From Chryseolinea sp. H1M3-3 (GTDB taxonomy: Bacteria > Bacteroidota > Bacteroidia > Cytophagales > Cyclobacteriaceae), in the NCBI RefSeq assembly GCF_029360725.1, contig NZ_JARKMY010000019.1, forward strand, positions 310,001 to 374,000: DNA of 64,000 bases, in the 5' to 3' direction. Positions 26,725 through 34,842 of the stretch are shown here, one piece after another. Position 1 is the first letter of the stretch. Each line of letters opens with the position of its first letter. A program made the translations under genes and the position numbers. The notes below the pieces were generated by a model. It made no database searches. It was not told where the DNA came from and saw nothing but the letters and a program-made list of their open reading frames with translations.

Positions 26725-27492
26725 ATGAAGAGAGAGGCCCAGAACACCGCAAAGGCTTACGAGAATCTTTTTGCAAGCGAACAAATCAAGGGATCACAGC
26801 ATGATGAGTATAAAGCTGAGGATAATAGTGATATCATTTTTACCCATTTGCGATTTGCGGAAATGATATTTCCTGAGGGTGGAATAATGCTTTGCCCAAT
26901 CTCCCATGTAAAATCCAAATATGTGGGTATCAATTGCGAAAGAATTTTTGGTCATCCTCATGATTTTTTAGAAAAGCTTGACCTTGCTGATTTTTTTCAG
27001 CTTGTGCATGAAGATGATCTTCATCCCTTGAAGCAATGCTTCGCTTTCATCAAACAATCGGAGCCTTACGATCCATCTGCCCACCGATTTGTGATACGGT
27101 ATCGGGTAAGAAATAAACACGGTGAATATGTGCATATTCAAAATGATAATCTTGCCATCAAAACTTCCAACGAAACGTATTTGTATCTGATGGTCTTCTC
27201 CAATGTTTCCGCGGAAGAAAAGTTTTACCATGTAACACTGGATGTATTCAAACAAGGGAAAAATGGTTTTATAAAATCTTATACCTATAATCCCAAGCAA
27301 GAACAAAAAGGTATTACACCACGTCAAAATGATATTGCAAAACTAATCGTAAAAGGTTTTACAAATCAGGAAATTGCCGATCAGCTTTCTGTGAGTATAT
27401 ACACAGTCAAGAATCATAAGCAAATGCTTTTCAGGAAAGCAAATGTAAAAAACAGCCTCGAACTCGCTAACTACGTGAGGCAGAACTATTGA
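26725..27492 (+). CDS. PAS-LuxR transcriptional regulator
   Basis: This 255-residue regulator has an N-terminal PAS-like sensor (about 55-165, with YVGINCERIFGHPHDF and FFQLVHEDDLHPL) and a C-terminal LuxR/GerE helix-turn-helix at 197-252 (ITPRQNDIAKLIVKGFTNQE, then IADQLSVSIYTVKNH). There is no receiver domain, so it would respond to a bound ligand or partner and not to phosphorylation. It ends five bases from the end of the convergent VOC gene. Possible targets include the divergent di-haem cytochrome operon, 235 bases away. Confidence 0.88.
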   Translation: MKREAQNTAKAYENLFASEQIKGSQHDEYKAEDNSDIIFTHLRFAEMIFPEGGIMLCPISHVKSKYVGINCERIFGHPHDFLEKLDLADFFQLVHEDDLHPLKQCFAFIKQSEPYDPSAHRFVIRYRVRNKHGEYVHIQNDNLAIKTSNETYLYLMVFSNVSAEEKFYHVTLDVFKQGKNGFIKSYTYNPKQEQKGITPRQNDIAKLIVKGFTNQEIADQLSVSIYTVKNHKQMLFRKANVKNSLELANYVRQNY

Positions 27493-27497
27493 AAGGT

Positions 27498-28010
27498 TTA
27501 TTGTTTCTTCATATACTGATCCCAATATCCTTGTTGAGGTTCTATTTGTTCGACAACATCAACCCAAAGATTGTTGGGATCTAAAACACCAAACCGTCTT
27601 TGTCCCCACGGTTCATCTTTCAATGGATATGCAATGGGAAGTTTACGGCTTTTCAACGATTCATATACGATCTTTGCATCAGAGACTTCAAGTGTTATAA
27701 ATGATCCATTGCCATTGAATGCCCTTGGGTTAGGCGGAGTTGTTGGATGTTTTTCATCCATAAAGGCGATATTGAATTTTGAGTCGCCAGCACTCTGAAG
27801 CAATACAAAAAAACCAGATTCGAATAGCTTTGTAAATCCAAAATATTGTTCATAAAATTTCACGGTCTCCTCAAGTTTTGCAGTGATAAAAACCGTATAC
27901 ACATGATCGATTTTAATTACATTCATTGTATCTGATATTACGTTTTGTTGACTCCAGGCAGCAGATGTAATGGTCGCTATAAACAGCGCTGTTAACATGG
28001 ATTTCGTCAT
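27498..28010 (-). CDS. Exported VOC (glyoxalase/bleomycin-resistance) family protein
   Basis: This 170-residue protein starts with a signal peptide (MTKSMLTALFIATITSAAWS, cleaved about residue 20), unusual for this mainly cytoplasmic family. The VOC fold is seen in IDHVYTVFITAKLEETVKFYEQ, YFGFTKLFESGFFVLLQ and EPWGQRRFGVLDPNNLWVDV. His36 and the Glu near the end of the last strand could be metal ligands. The substrate is unknown. The AraC gene upstream in the same direction (28073-28888) is a plausible regulator or operon partner. Confidence 0.85.
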   Translation of the reverse strand: MTKSMLTALFIATITSAAWSQQNVISDTMNVIKIDHVYTVFITAKLEETVKFYEQYFGFTKLFESGFFVLLQSAGDSKFNIAFMDEKHPTTPPNPRAFNGNGSFITLEVSDAKIVYESLKSRKLPIAYPLKDEPWGQRRFGVLDPNNLWVDVVEQIEPQQGYWDQYMKKQ

Positions 28011-28072
28011 TTGTCAAAGTTTTTACAAAGCTGCTTTTCGCAGGCGGAAATGTCTTGTAAAAAACGGACATC

Positions 28073-28888
28073 TTAGGAATGTAATGCCTCGGAAGGAGTG
28101 AGGCCAAAAAAACTTTTGAAGTCCTTCACAAAATGCGGTTGATCATAATACCCGGCATCATATAGCAACTTATTGTAGCCCGGACCATCCGATGAAGCTA
28201 GGAGGTGAAAAAAGTATTGAAAACGAATTATTCTACAAAACATTTTCGGAGAAGTACCCACATAAAAATCAAAAAGTCGTCGTAGTTGTCTCGGACTTAG
28301 GCCTGTATCAATTTCACGTTCCAAATGAACACCGCCGTGTGTTTTACATATTTTCAAAATTGCCTGGTGTAGGCGAGGGTCAACGGCAAATTTTTGTTCA
28401 GCAGTTTTTTTTAAAAAGTATTGATCAAATATCTCTTTTACAAGGCTAAAATCCCTAACACCTTCGAGCAGTTGGCATAATTGTTTTGAAACCCCAGGAA
28501 CGACATTACCAAAATTCTCTTCCTTATTTGCTAATAGCGATGCATCAATCCCGAAGAGGCACGTAAAAGCCGCAGGCATGAACCTGATGCCGATATAATC
28601 GAACGAAAGCCCCAGGTCGAACGATGAATACGACGTACTACAACCCATAACACTGCTGTCGTTAACATTATTCATATCAAAAAAAATGTCAATGCACCCG
28701 TCAGGAATTACGCGGTAAGTAAACGGGGAAATTAAATTCCCCGACTTAAGTCGCCAATAGCAATATATAAAGTCTGTAAGCGCAAAGGCTGGTTTTAATT
28801 CGGTATAAGAAACAAATGGATCTGCTGGCCTGACCGTTGGCTGCATAGGTGTGAATGTCTGTTGGTGAAAAGTTTCAATCATTGCCAT
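28073..28888 (-). CDS. AraC-family transcriptional regulator
   Basis: This 271-residue regulator has an N-terminal sensor domain of the DUF6597 type (with IYCYWRLKSG and VIPDGCIDIFFD) and a C-terminal AraC HTH ending in YYDQPHFVKDFKSFFGLTPSEAL. The frame is open to a TTG at 28912, but the ATG at 28888 (MAMIETF) is chosen as the first ATG; the ATG two codons later is also possible. It lies 62 bases upstream of the exported VOC gene and may control it. Confidence 0.87.
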   Translation of the reverse strand: MAMIETFHQQTFTPMQPTVRPADPFVSYTELKPAFALTDFIYCYWRLKSGNLISPFTYRVIPDGCIDIFFDMNNVNDSSVMGCSTSYSSFDLGLSFDYIGIRFMPAAFTCLFGIDASLLANKEENFGNVVPGVSKQLCQLLEGVRDFSLVKEIFDQYFLKKTAEQKFAVDPRLHQAILKICKTHGGVHLEREIDTGLSPRQLRRLFDFYVGTSPKMFCRIIRFQYFFHLLASSDGPGYNKLLYDAGYYDQPHFVKDFKSFFGLTPSEALHS

Positions 28889-29022
28889 GATTAATCTGAT
28901 AAAGATAATCAATTCATTTCTCGAATCGAACGTCCGTCAATCACCGTAAAACGTTTTTAAAGTGTTATGGCTGGGGACGTGGTTTATACGCATATATGAT
29001 TAGAGCATCCTGACACTTTCAT

Positions 29023-30945
29023 TCAGGCGTGCGCTGGAATGGTAATAATAAATTCACTGCCTTCACCGGGTTTACTTTTTACTTGAATATCCCCATGATT
29101 TTCTTTCATCAGCTCCTTGCATAATGTCAGGCCTAGTCCGGTGCCCTTTTCGTTATTGGTGCCAGGCTGGCTAACGTTTCCGGTGAGTGTAAATAGATTG
29201 TTTTGAATGTCTAATGGAATACCAATACCCTGGTCTTTTACTGAAATGAGAACTGATCCATTCGACCTGGATGCAGCGATACTAACCTCCTTATTGGGAT
29301 GACTGAATTTGATACTGTTCGACAGCAAATTTCTAACAACGGTGTCAATGGCATGATAATCGGCGTAGGCAAACAATTCTGCCTGCGGCTCGTGCCTGAT
29401 GGTTACTCCCTTGGTTTCCGCGATAGTCTTGTAGAAAGAAATATTTTTTTGAATTAAATCGAGCGTATTGATCTTGTCGAACTTTGCTTTTCTTTTTTGT
29501 GACGAAGCAATTGACCACTCCAAAATATTATTGATCAGGTTGGTGAGATTGTCGAGTGACATGTCAATCTTCGTTCTAATTTGGATAAGTTCCTGTGGAG
29601 TGAACGCATCTAAATGACCTGTAAGCAAATGGGAGAGTCCTTTCAAAGAGCTGAGGGGACCGCGTAGGTCATGCGATAAAATAGAGAAAAATCTGTCTTT
29701 GTCTTTATTCAGTTTATCAAGGTCGTTTCGCTGCTGTTCAATTTCTTTGTTCTTAACGGTGAGACTATCCTTTTTACTTTTTGTAGCTCGATAAGCGTAA
29801 AACACCAGCGCTAAGATGATGACCATCAAAACAATTCCTGCCGTTAGCCCATAGGTCACAATATTTTTCCGTTCTACTACAGCTTGCTGCAACTCCCTGT
29901 CTTTTTTTAGCAGCGCAATTTCTCTTTCTTTTTCTTCGAGGTTAAATCTTGTTTTCAGTTCTTCAAGGTTGGACCTGTGGTTCTCATTGTTGAGACTATC
30001 TGCCGTGCGATTATATAATTTTTGATATTCCAATGAAGCCTTGAAATTACCCTTTTCTTCTTCCAGGGACGATAAGAGTTCGTATGCATTAAGCATAGTA
30101 GAAAGCGCTGTGACTTCTTTCCCTTTCTCTAATGCCAGCGTAACATATTTTTTCGCCTCATTATTTTTTCCTTGTATTTTTTTTATTCTCGCGATGGAAA
30201 TTAGATTAATAGCTTGGGCTTTCACATCCAGCGCTTTTTCATAAAGGCTGTCCGCTTTGTAGTAATATTGCAAAGCCTCATTCCATTGTTTGCTGTTTTC
30301 AGATAGCAAGCCGAGGTTAGAGTATCCGCGGGAGATGCCGTATATGTCATGATTCTTCTCTTTAATCTTAAGCGACTGTAAAAAATAATCTTTTGCCATC
30401 GCATCGTCATTCAATTCCTGATAAATCATCCCTATATTATTCAAGGCATATGACTCGCCCTTTGAATCACCCATTTGCCTGAAGATTTCAAGAGCTTGTT
30501 TGAAATATGCTAATGATTTTTCGTAATCACCCGAATTTGCATAGATGATACTGATATCATTTAACGCATTGGCTATTTGTACCTGATCGTTAATTTCTCG
30601 ATATAGTTTTAACGCCGTAAACATTTCAGTCAGGGCTTCAGCGGCATTGTCCTGATCCCTTTTCAATCGCCCGATTTGAAGCAATGCATCGGCCCTTCCT
30701 TTTGTATACTGAATCGCATCTGCCTTCTTTAAACTCGCCGAAGCATAAGCCATTGCTGAGTCGTTTTGAAAGCCTTGATACTTCATGGATATGGTAAGCA
30801 GCAAGTGGATTTCCGTGGTGTCACTAACATCAGGTGTCGTTAATGCAAGCTTGAGGCTATCTATACTTTCAACGCGCTGCCCAAGAAGTAAAAAATGGCA
30901 GTGCAGTGTAAGAAATAATAAAAGGGTAAATACCGTCTTATTCAT
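29023..30945 (-). CDS. TPR-containing sensor histidine kinase
   Basis: This 640-residue protein has a signal peptide (about 1-23), seven or so TPR repeats at about 50-330 in the periplasm, one membrane segment at about 365-386 and a coiled coil. The kinase core has the H-box SILSHDLRGPLSSLKG with His425, the N-box NLLSNSIKFSH, and the G-boxes DQGIGIP and GTGLGL. It would phosphorylate a partner regulator in trans. No response regulator is adjacent, so it is an orphan. A TATATTTG element at 30987-30994 supports the start at 30945. Confidence 0.93.
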   Translation of the reverse strand: MNKTVFTLLLFLTLHCHFLLLGQRVESIDSLKLALTTPDVSDTTEIHLLLTISMKYQGFQNDSAMAYASASLKKADAIQYTKGRADALLQIGRLKRDQDNAAEALTEMFTALKLYREINDQVQIANALNDISIIYANSGDYEKSLAYFKQALEIFRQMGDSKGESYALNNIGMIYQELNDDAMAKDYFLQSLKIKEKNHDIYGISRGYSNLGLLSENSKQWNEALQYYYKADSLYEKALDVKAQAINLISIARIKKIQGKNNEAKKYVTLALEKGKEVTALSTMLNAYELLSSLEEEKGNFKASLEYQKLYNRTADSLNNENHRSNLEELKTRFNLEEKEREIALLKKDRELQQAVVERKNIVTYGLTAGIVLMVIILALVFYAYRATKSKKDSLTVKNKEIEQQRNDLDKLNKDKDRFFSILSHDLRGPLSSLKGLSHLLTGHLDAFTPQELIQIRTKIDMSLDNLTNLINNILEWSIASSQKRKAKFDKINTLDLIQKNISFYKTIAETKGVTIRHEPQAELFAYADYHAIDTVVRNLLSNSIKFSHPNKEVSIAASRSNGSVLISVKDQGIGIPLDIQNNLFTLTGNVSQPGTNNEKGTGLGLTLCKELMKENHGDIQVKSKPGEGSEFIITIPAHA

Positions 30946-30986
30946 TGCATGAAAATAAATCTAATTCGCACAACACGTTATCCGAA

Positions 30987-30994
30987 CAAATATA
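30987..30994 (-). promoter_or_regulatory. -7 promoter element of the TPR kinase gene
   Basis: The minus strand reads TATATTTG (TAnnTTTG), 41 bases before the start codon. No clear TTG is seen at the expected -33 position. Confidence 0.5.
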
Positions 30995-31085
30995 ATTGTT
31001 TAAAATACTTTTGCTTTAAAAGATAATATAAAACATGTACGGCTAGCTAAAAATGATAACGTTCTGCAATTTCACAGGTGCAAGA

Positions 31086-31535
31086 TCAGAAATTTATGAA
31101 GAAACGTTTCTTGTCCAGTGACTGGGCACCGAGGCGGTTATAAAATTGGATAGCCTGGTTATTAAAAGCTGGTGTCTGCCACTGCATGTTAATACATCCC
31201 CGCTGAACGGCCACCTGCAGCAAACGGTTCATAAGATCCTTGCCGATGCCAAGGCCCCGGAAAGGTTCGTCGAGGAAAATACAATCGACGTGAAGGTAGT
31301 ATCCGGCATCCCATGTGGAGAAATCAAATGTGAACGACGCATATCCGACAACATTGCCATCCACAACGACAACCCAGCAGTGAAGTGCCGGAGGGGAAGA
31401 AAGTAGTACTGATTTTAGTTTCATGGCTTTCCCCTTTGGTTCGTAGTGCGCTTGCTCATGGGCTGCATGCTTTCCGCACAATACAATTAAAGAAGTAGTA
31501 TCACCCTCTTGAAAATTTCGGATCAAATACTCCAT
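31086..31535 (-). CDS. GNAT-family N-acetyltransferase
   Basis: This 149-residue protein has the GNAT fold. The acetyl-CoA loop RGLGIG (93-98) follows the CIFLDEPF strand, and the C-terminal FNNQAIQFYNRLGA helix is the usual motif B. It moves an acetyl group from acetyl-CoA to an unknown amine. The start codon overlaps the end of the upstream LysR gene by 13 bases (31523-31535), so the two are co-transcribed and likely coupled. The substrate is not deducible. Confidence 0.88.
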   Translation of the reverse strand: MEYLIRNFQEGDTTSLIVLCGKHAAHEQAHYEPKGKAMKLKSVLLSSPPALHCWVVVVDGNVVGYASFTFDFSTWDAGYYLHVDCIFLDEPFRGLGIGKDLMNRLLQVAVQRGCINMQWQTPAFNNQAIQFYNRLGAQSLDKKRFFINF

Positions 31536-32428
31536 GCTGTCGTAATTTCATGCTGTAAAAACTCGATAAACTGTTTAAAGTAGTCCGGCTTTTCCTTGTT
31601 CTTCAATGTTGCGATATAATGTGTTCTCTTCAAACCTTGTTTTCCGATTTTAACCATTTTTAAATGCCCATTATACAGTGATAGGTAAGGTTTTAGCGCC
31701 CACTTGGCCATCACAATAATTCCCATCTCAGCTTTTACCATTTCCAGGCATGCTTCGGTCATCGGTAACACCGTGATCTTCTTCGGTTTTACATTTGCTG
31801 GCTTCAGTACCATTTCATGTACCGTGACAGTATTGATGGGCAATGAATGAATGAATAAATTTTCTTTGGCAAAATCCTCTGCCTCTACATATCTGCGCTC
31901 GGTCCATTCATGCATCCCGCTTACGACAGCAACCATTTCATCCTGGAATAATTCGAGATACTCGATGTTGTCATCCTTGATAATGTCGGTCACGAGTCCC
32001 ACATCAAGATTTCCGGCTAACAATTTCTCCAATGGATAATGCGTCGCCTCCATTACGATCTTAAGTTCAACATTGGGGTAAAGCAAATGAAATTGGCGCA
32101 TCAATGATGGAAGCCAATGATAACTGGAATAACACTCCGTACTAATTCTAATTTCTCCCGACTCACCAAAAACCATTTTTTTTATTTCAGATTCCGTCTC
32201 TGAAAGTTTTTGAAGAATTTCATTAGCTGTGGCATACAATTTTTCCCCCGCATTAGTGAGGACCATCTTTTTATTGATACGGTGAAAGATGGGCGTCCCG
32301 AGTTGGAATTCTGCTTCTTTTAATTGGTGGCTTAACGCCGATTGTGTGAGATGCAATTTATCGATGGCTTTGGTAATACTCCCTTCCTCAACGATTGCTT
32401 TTATTAGCCGTAGATGTCTGATTTCCAT
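31523..32428 (-). CDS. LysR-family transcriptional regulator
   Basis: This 301-residue regulator has the classic N-terminal winged HTH (MEIRHLRLIKAIVEEGSITK, then AIDKLHLTQSALSHQLKEAE) and a two-lobed periplasmic-binding-like effector domain (from about 90). It overlaps the GNAT gene downstream and is divergent from the rhodanese gene at 32635, with 206 bases between. By the usual LysR layout, it probably controls the rhodanese gene and itself from that gap. The effector is unknown. Confidence 0.92.
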   Translation of the reverse strand: MEIRHLRLIKAIVEEGSITKAIDKLHLTQSALSHQLKEAEFQLGTPIFHRINKKMVLTNAGEKLYATANEILQKLSETESEIKKMVFGESGEIRISTECYSSYHWLPSLMRQFHLLYPNVELKIVMEATHYPLEKLLAGNLDVGLVTDIIKDDNIEYLELFQDEMVAVVSGMHEWTERRYVEAEDFAKENLFIHSLPINTVTVHEMVLKPANVKPKKITVLPMTEACLEMVKAEMGIIVMAKWALKPYLSLYNGHLKMVKIGKQGLKRTHYIATLKNKEKPDYFKQFIEFLQHEITTAWSI

Positions 32429-32447
32429 GAACCCATTCTTATGACGA

Positions 32448-32455
32448 CAAAGTTA
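32448..32455 (-). promoter_or_regulatory. -7 promoter element of the LysR gene
   Basis: The minus strand reads TAACTTTG (TAnnTTTG), 19 bases before the LysR ATG. No TTG is present at the usual distance. Confidence 0.45.
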
Positions 32456-32634
32456 GTGATTAGCCCCAGGACTATGAATGAAATTTTCTAATGCATTTGA
32501 TGAAATAAAAGCGTTAAAATGTCTTATTGACATCGAAATTGGATTATGAACGATGCTGATGATGTTGATGAAATCTTTTCGTTTTTATACAACTTGTTTA
32601 TCGCGCACTTTTGATGTGTTTAAACCAAACAACA

Positions 32635-33030
32635 ATGAATGCACAAGTAAATTTCTACGAGAACAAACTTGCTTACGAGATGGATCCCTCCGACCTATTT
32701 GAAGGGATGAATAATGGTGAAAAAATTATTCCGGTGGATGCACGGCGACCGGAAGGTTATAGCAAGGAACACATTCCGGGTGCTATTAATCTCCCGCATC
32801 GATTGATGAGTGAAGAAAGCACCAAGACCCTTGCGAAGGATGTTTTGTACGTTACGTATTGTGATGGTATTGGTTGCAACGCCTCAACGAAGGGTGCGCT
32901 TAAGTTAGCTTCATTTGGATTTAAAGTAAAGGAGCTTATCGGGGGAATTGAGTGGTGGAAGTTGGATGGATATGATACAGAAGGAACGCAAGGTGTAACG
33001 CTGGGTGCAAAGGTTCGATGCTTTTGTTAG
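32635..33030 (+). CDS. Rhodanese-domain protein
   Basis: This 131-residue protein has one rhodanese domain: VDARRPEGYSKEHIPGAIN (34-52), the active-site loop CDGIGC (76-81) and a closing KELIGGIEWWKLDGY. Rhodaneses carry sulfur as a Cys persulfide, here probably on Cys76. The loop has a second Cys in place of the usual Arg, and the protein ends in RCFC, which gives two more Cys at 129 and 131. In-frame starts exist at 32611 (TTG) and 32614 (ATG), but the ATG at 32635 gives a compact domain. It has no signal peptide. The divergent LysR gene is the likely regulator. Confidence 0.85.
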   Translation: MNAQVNFYENKLAYEMDPSDLFEGMNNGEKIIPVDARRPEGYSKEHIPGAINLPHRLMSEESTKTLAKDVLYVTYCDGIGCNASTKGALKLASFGFKVKELIGGIEWWKLDGYDTEGTQGVTLGAKVRCFC

Positions 33031-33036
33031 CTTAAC

Positions 33037-33097
33037 TTACCGAAATGTTGTGCATCATTTCCTTAGTGAGTCATGGTGCACAACGGTGATTCGGCAA
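33037..33097. repeat. Long imperfect hairpin after the rhodanese gene
   Basis: GTTGTGCATCAT (33047-33058) and ATGGTGCACAAC (33073-33084) pair at 11 of 12 positions. The outer flanks TTACCGAAAT and ATTCGGCAA extend the pairing after a bulge. It starts seven bases after the stop codon and abuts the palindromic repeat cluster, so it may end transcription or be part of the repeat element. Confidence 0.6.
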
Positions 33098-33125
33098 AGG
33101 TTTAAAGTCATCCCGGGGGGTGAAT

Positions 33126-33250
33126 GATATTACATCCTAACGGGATTTGTTCGAACGTGATGAATTTTCTAACGATATACCATCCCTAACGGGATTACCA
33201 TGGGCATGAAATATTCTTCTACCAATATATTATCCCTAACGGGACTTATG
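33126..33250. repeat. Cluster of three REP-like palindromic repeats with about 50-bp period
   Basis: ATCCTAACGGGAT (33134-33146), ATCCCTAACGGGAT (33182-33195) and ATCCCTAACGGGAC (33232-33245) are spaced 49 and 50 bases apart. Each is a near-palindrome able to form ATCCC/GGGAT pairing. On the reverse strand each is followed by an AT-rich stretch with TAGAA in two of the three. It lies in a 484-base gap between convergent genes and codes for nothing convincing. Confidence 0.7.
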
Positions 33251-33514
33251 CAATGCAGCAAGGAAATTTGAAGTGTGATTTTCGTTGCTATTCTGTCTTA
33301 TTACGTTGCATTTTTTTATCTTGTAAGGATGTTGGAGATTATGGATGCGTGGTACTTAGACATCGATCGAAAACCTTAACCTGGTTCCACTGTCGCTCCA
33401 CTCTTGCTCCACACTGTCTGCACTTTACAATAGGACTAAATCCGGGATGGTCCATGAATGCCATCCTGATAAAAATTAAAGGTTAGTGGGTTGATGATGA
33501 GTCTCCCTTTCTAT

Positions 33515-33940
33515 TCAGGATTCTTCAGCAGAAAGGACGGGTTTAATATCAATCACCAAAGTGCCATTCAAAGCTTCTAAAGGATATACTTTCAGCTTTC
33601 CATTTGCGATGTCTAAAATTTTTACCCGATGTAAGCCAATTGGATTTGGACGATCGGGAGAACGCGTTGTAAATACACCAACATGCGGCGCATGTATCTC
33701 ATTTCTTGGATAACAGGCCAACGTCTCGCGGTTTGCTAAATGAAACCACGTAAGTAAAATAACGGACTGCCCGGCTTTAAGTCCTTTTAATCCTTCCGAG
33801 AACTTTTCATCAATCTCGACCCAGGCTTCCGGTGCACCTTCATCTCCCTGCAAAGGGCAATCTTCTTTTCGAAGTAACCCAGATCTTACAATACCAACCG
33901 GATAAAGCGTGGGAAGAAGCGTAGTGTCATGATCTGTCAT
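33515..33940 (-). CDS. trmO: TsaA/TrmO-domain tRNA methyltransferase
   Basis: This 141-residue protein consists only of the TsaA/TrmO domain: VGIVRS near the start, ILLTWFHLANRETL, and the family signature FTTRSPDRPNPIGLHRVKI. Escherichia coli TrmO N6-methylates threonylcarbamoyladenosine at position 37 of tRNA and is about 235 residues long. This version lacks the C-terminal domain, as do many short homologues, so its exact substrate is less sure. It follows the Nudix-regulator gene in the same direction after 126 bases. Confidence 0.8.
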   Translation of the reverse strand: MTDHDTTLLPTLYPVGIVRSGLLRKEDCPLQGDEGAPEAWVEIDEKFSEGLKGLKAGQSVILLTWFHLANRETLACYPRNEIHAPHVGVFTTRSPDRPNPIGLHRVKILDIANGKLKVYPLEALNGTLVIDIKPVLSAEES

Positions 33941-34040
33941 ATATTGAAATTATAGTCGAACGATAAAAACTTATGAGCCATGATATAAGCAATAATCAAT
34001 TTACTTCTGAAGCACTCATTCGCCCCTCACTACACTTCAA

Positions 34041-34069
34041 CACTTCGAACATCAACACCTCAACACTTA
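34041..34069. repeat. AC-rich dispersed repeat, copy 1
   Basis: CACTTCGAACATCAACACCT followed by CAACACTTA matches the copy at 63401-63428 with one mismatch over 27 bases. It overlaps the stop codon of the Nudix-regulator gene. Confidence 0.6.
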
Positions 34070-34765
34070 CTTAATTCGGAAACTATAAAGAAAAGGGGCC
34101 TTATGTGCTTCTCCTGAATATTTTTTTTCGTGTCTTATCAATAAATCTGAAGCGAGCATTTTACGCTGAAAAGTAGTACGACGCAGGTTGACTCCAAGGA
34201 TTGCCTCATAAACGTGCTGCAGCTCTTTCATCGTAAATTTTTCGGGTAGTAGATTCATGCCGATTAATTTGCGGTCAATGTTTTCCCGGAGCGTGTCGAT
34301 CGCTTTAGCGACGATGTCAGCATGGTCCAGCATTAATGGTGGTAACTGATCGACAGGATACCATTTACAGAAATCCGACAGCTCGTCTGGCTGGGGCACA
34401 ACTTCATTGTAATTGATAAGTGCATAATAGGCGACGGTAATGAAACGGTCCAGCATCCATCGATATTCACCGCCTGAATCAAAGCCATTAGCCTCCAGTA
34501 TGGTTTTTAATACTTGTGGCTGGTGGCGCTGATAATTACCGAACGTGTAAAACTGTTCCAGGTAAATGTTTTTAAGACCGGTGCGTTCCTCAAGCCCGCG
34601 GCGTACAGCATCATTCAAATCTTCTGTATTTTTTACAAAACCGCCTGGCAGCGCCAGCAATTCCGTGTTGTGGTACTCTAGCAATAGTATTTTTAGTTTA
34701 TCACCCGAAAATCCAAAAATCACTGAATCGTAAGAAATATGGGGAATATAGTCTGTTGACGCCAC
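34067..34765 (-). CDS. NrtR-type regulator with degenerate Nudix domain
   Basis: This 232-residue protein has an N-terminal Nudix domain (about 8-145) and a C-terminal winged HTH (about 170-230, with FTMKELQHVYEAILG and RTTFQRKML), the layout of NrtR-like regulators. The Nudix box has G-x5-E correct, but the REUXEE part reads RGLEER, so two of the catalytic acidic residues are lost and hydrolysis is unlikely. Bacteroidota relatives such as the arabinose regulator use this domain to sense sugars or nucleotide-like ligands. It is divergent from the carboxylesterase, and a 9-bp inverted repeat between them is the likely operator. Confidence 0.85.
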   Translation of the reverse strand: MASTDYIPHISYDSVIFGFSGDKLKILLLEYHNTELLALPGGFVKNTEDLNDAVRRGLEERTGLKNIYLEQFYTFGNYQRHQPQVLKTILEANGFDSGGEYRWMLDRFITVAYYALINYNEVVPQPDELSDFCKWYPVDQLPPLMLDHADIVAKAIDTLRENIDRKLIGMNLLPEKFTMKELQHVYEAILGVNLRRTTFQRKMLASDLLIRHEKKYSGEAHKAPFLYSFRIK

Positions 34766-34781
34766 CTTAAACCTGTTTTTT

Positions 34782-34789
34782 CAAAAATA
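34782..34789 (-). promoter_or_regulatory. -7 promoter element of the Nudix-regulator gene
   Basis: The minus strand reads TATTTTTG (TAnnTTTG), 16 bases before the ATG. The candidate operator lies 26 bases further upstream. Confidence 0.45.
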
Positions 34790-34815
34790 AATGGCATCTC
34801 ACCAAAAAGCTAATT

Positions 34816-34842
34816 ATTATTGTCATGAAATGAGACAATAAT
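34816..34842. promoter_or_regulatory. Candidate operator: perfect 9-bp inverted repeat
   Basis: ATTATTGTC (34816-34824) and GACAATAAT (34834-34842) are exact reverse complements around a 9-base spacer, 27 bases in all. It lies in the 75-base gap between the divergent regulator and esterase genes and covers the first two bases of the esterase start codon, where a bound dimer would block expression. Confidence 0.6.

Noticed and set aside
28192-28449. An 85-codon plus-strand frame inside the AraC-family gene
   Set aside because: It is a shadow frame of a well-supported regulator on the opposite strand.
33126-33250. A CRISPR array
   Set aside because: There are only three short, palindromic and imperfect repeats, the intervening sequences are themselves partly alike, and no cas gene is nearby.
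33253-33486. A 77-codon plus-strand frame after the repeat cluster
   Set aside because: It has a Cys/Leu/Arg-rich, random-looking composition with no family resemblance, and it begins inside the repeat region.
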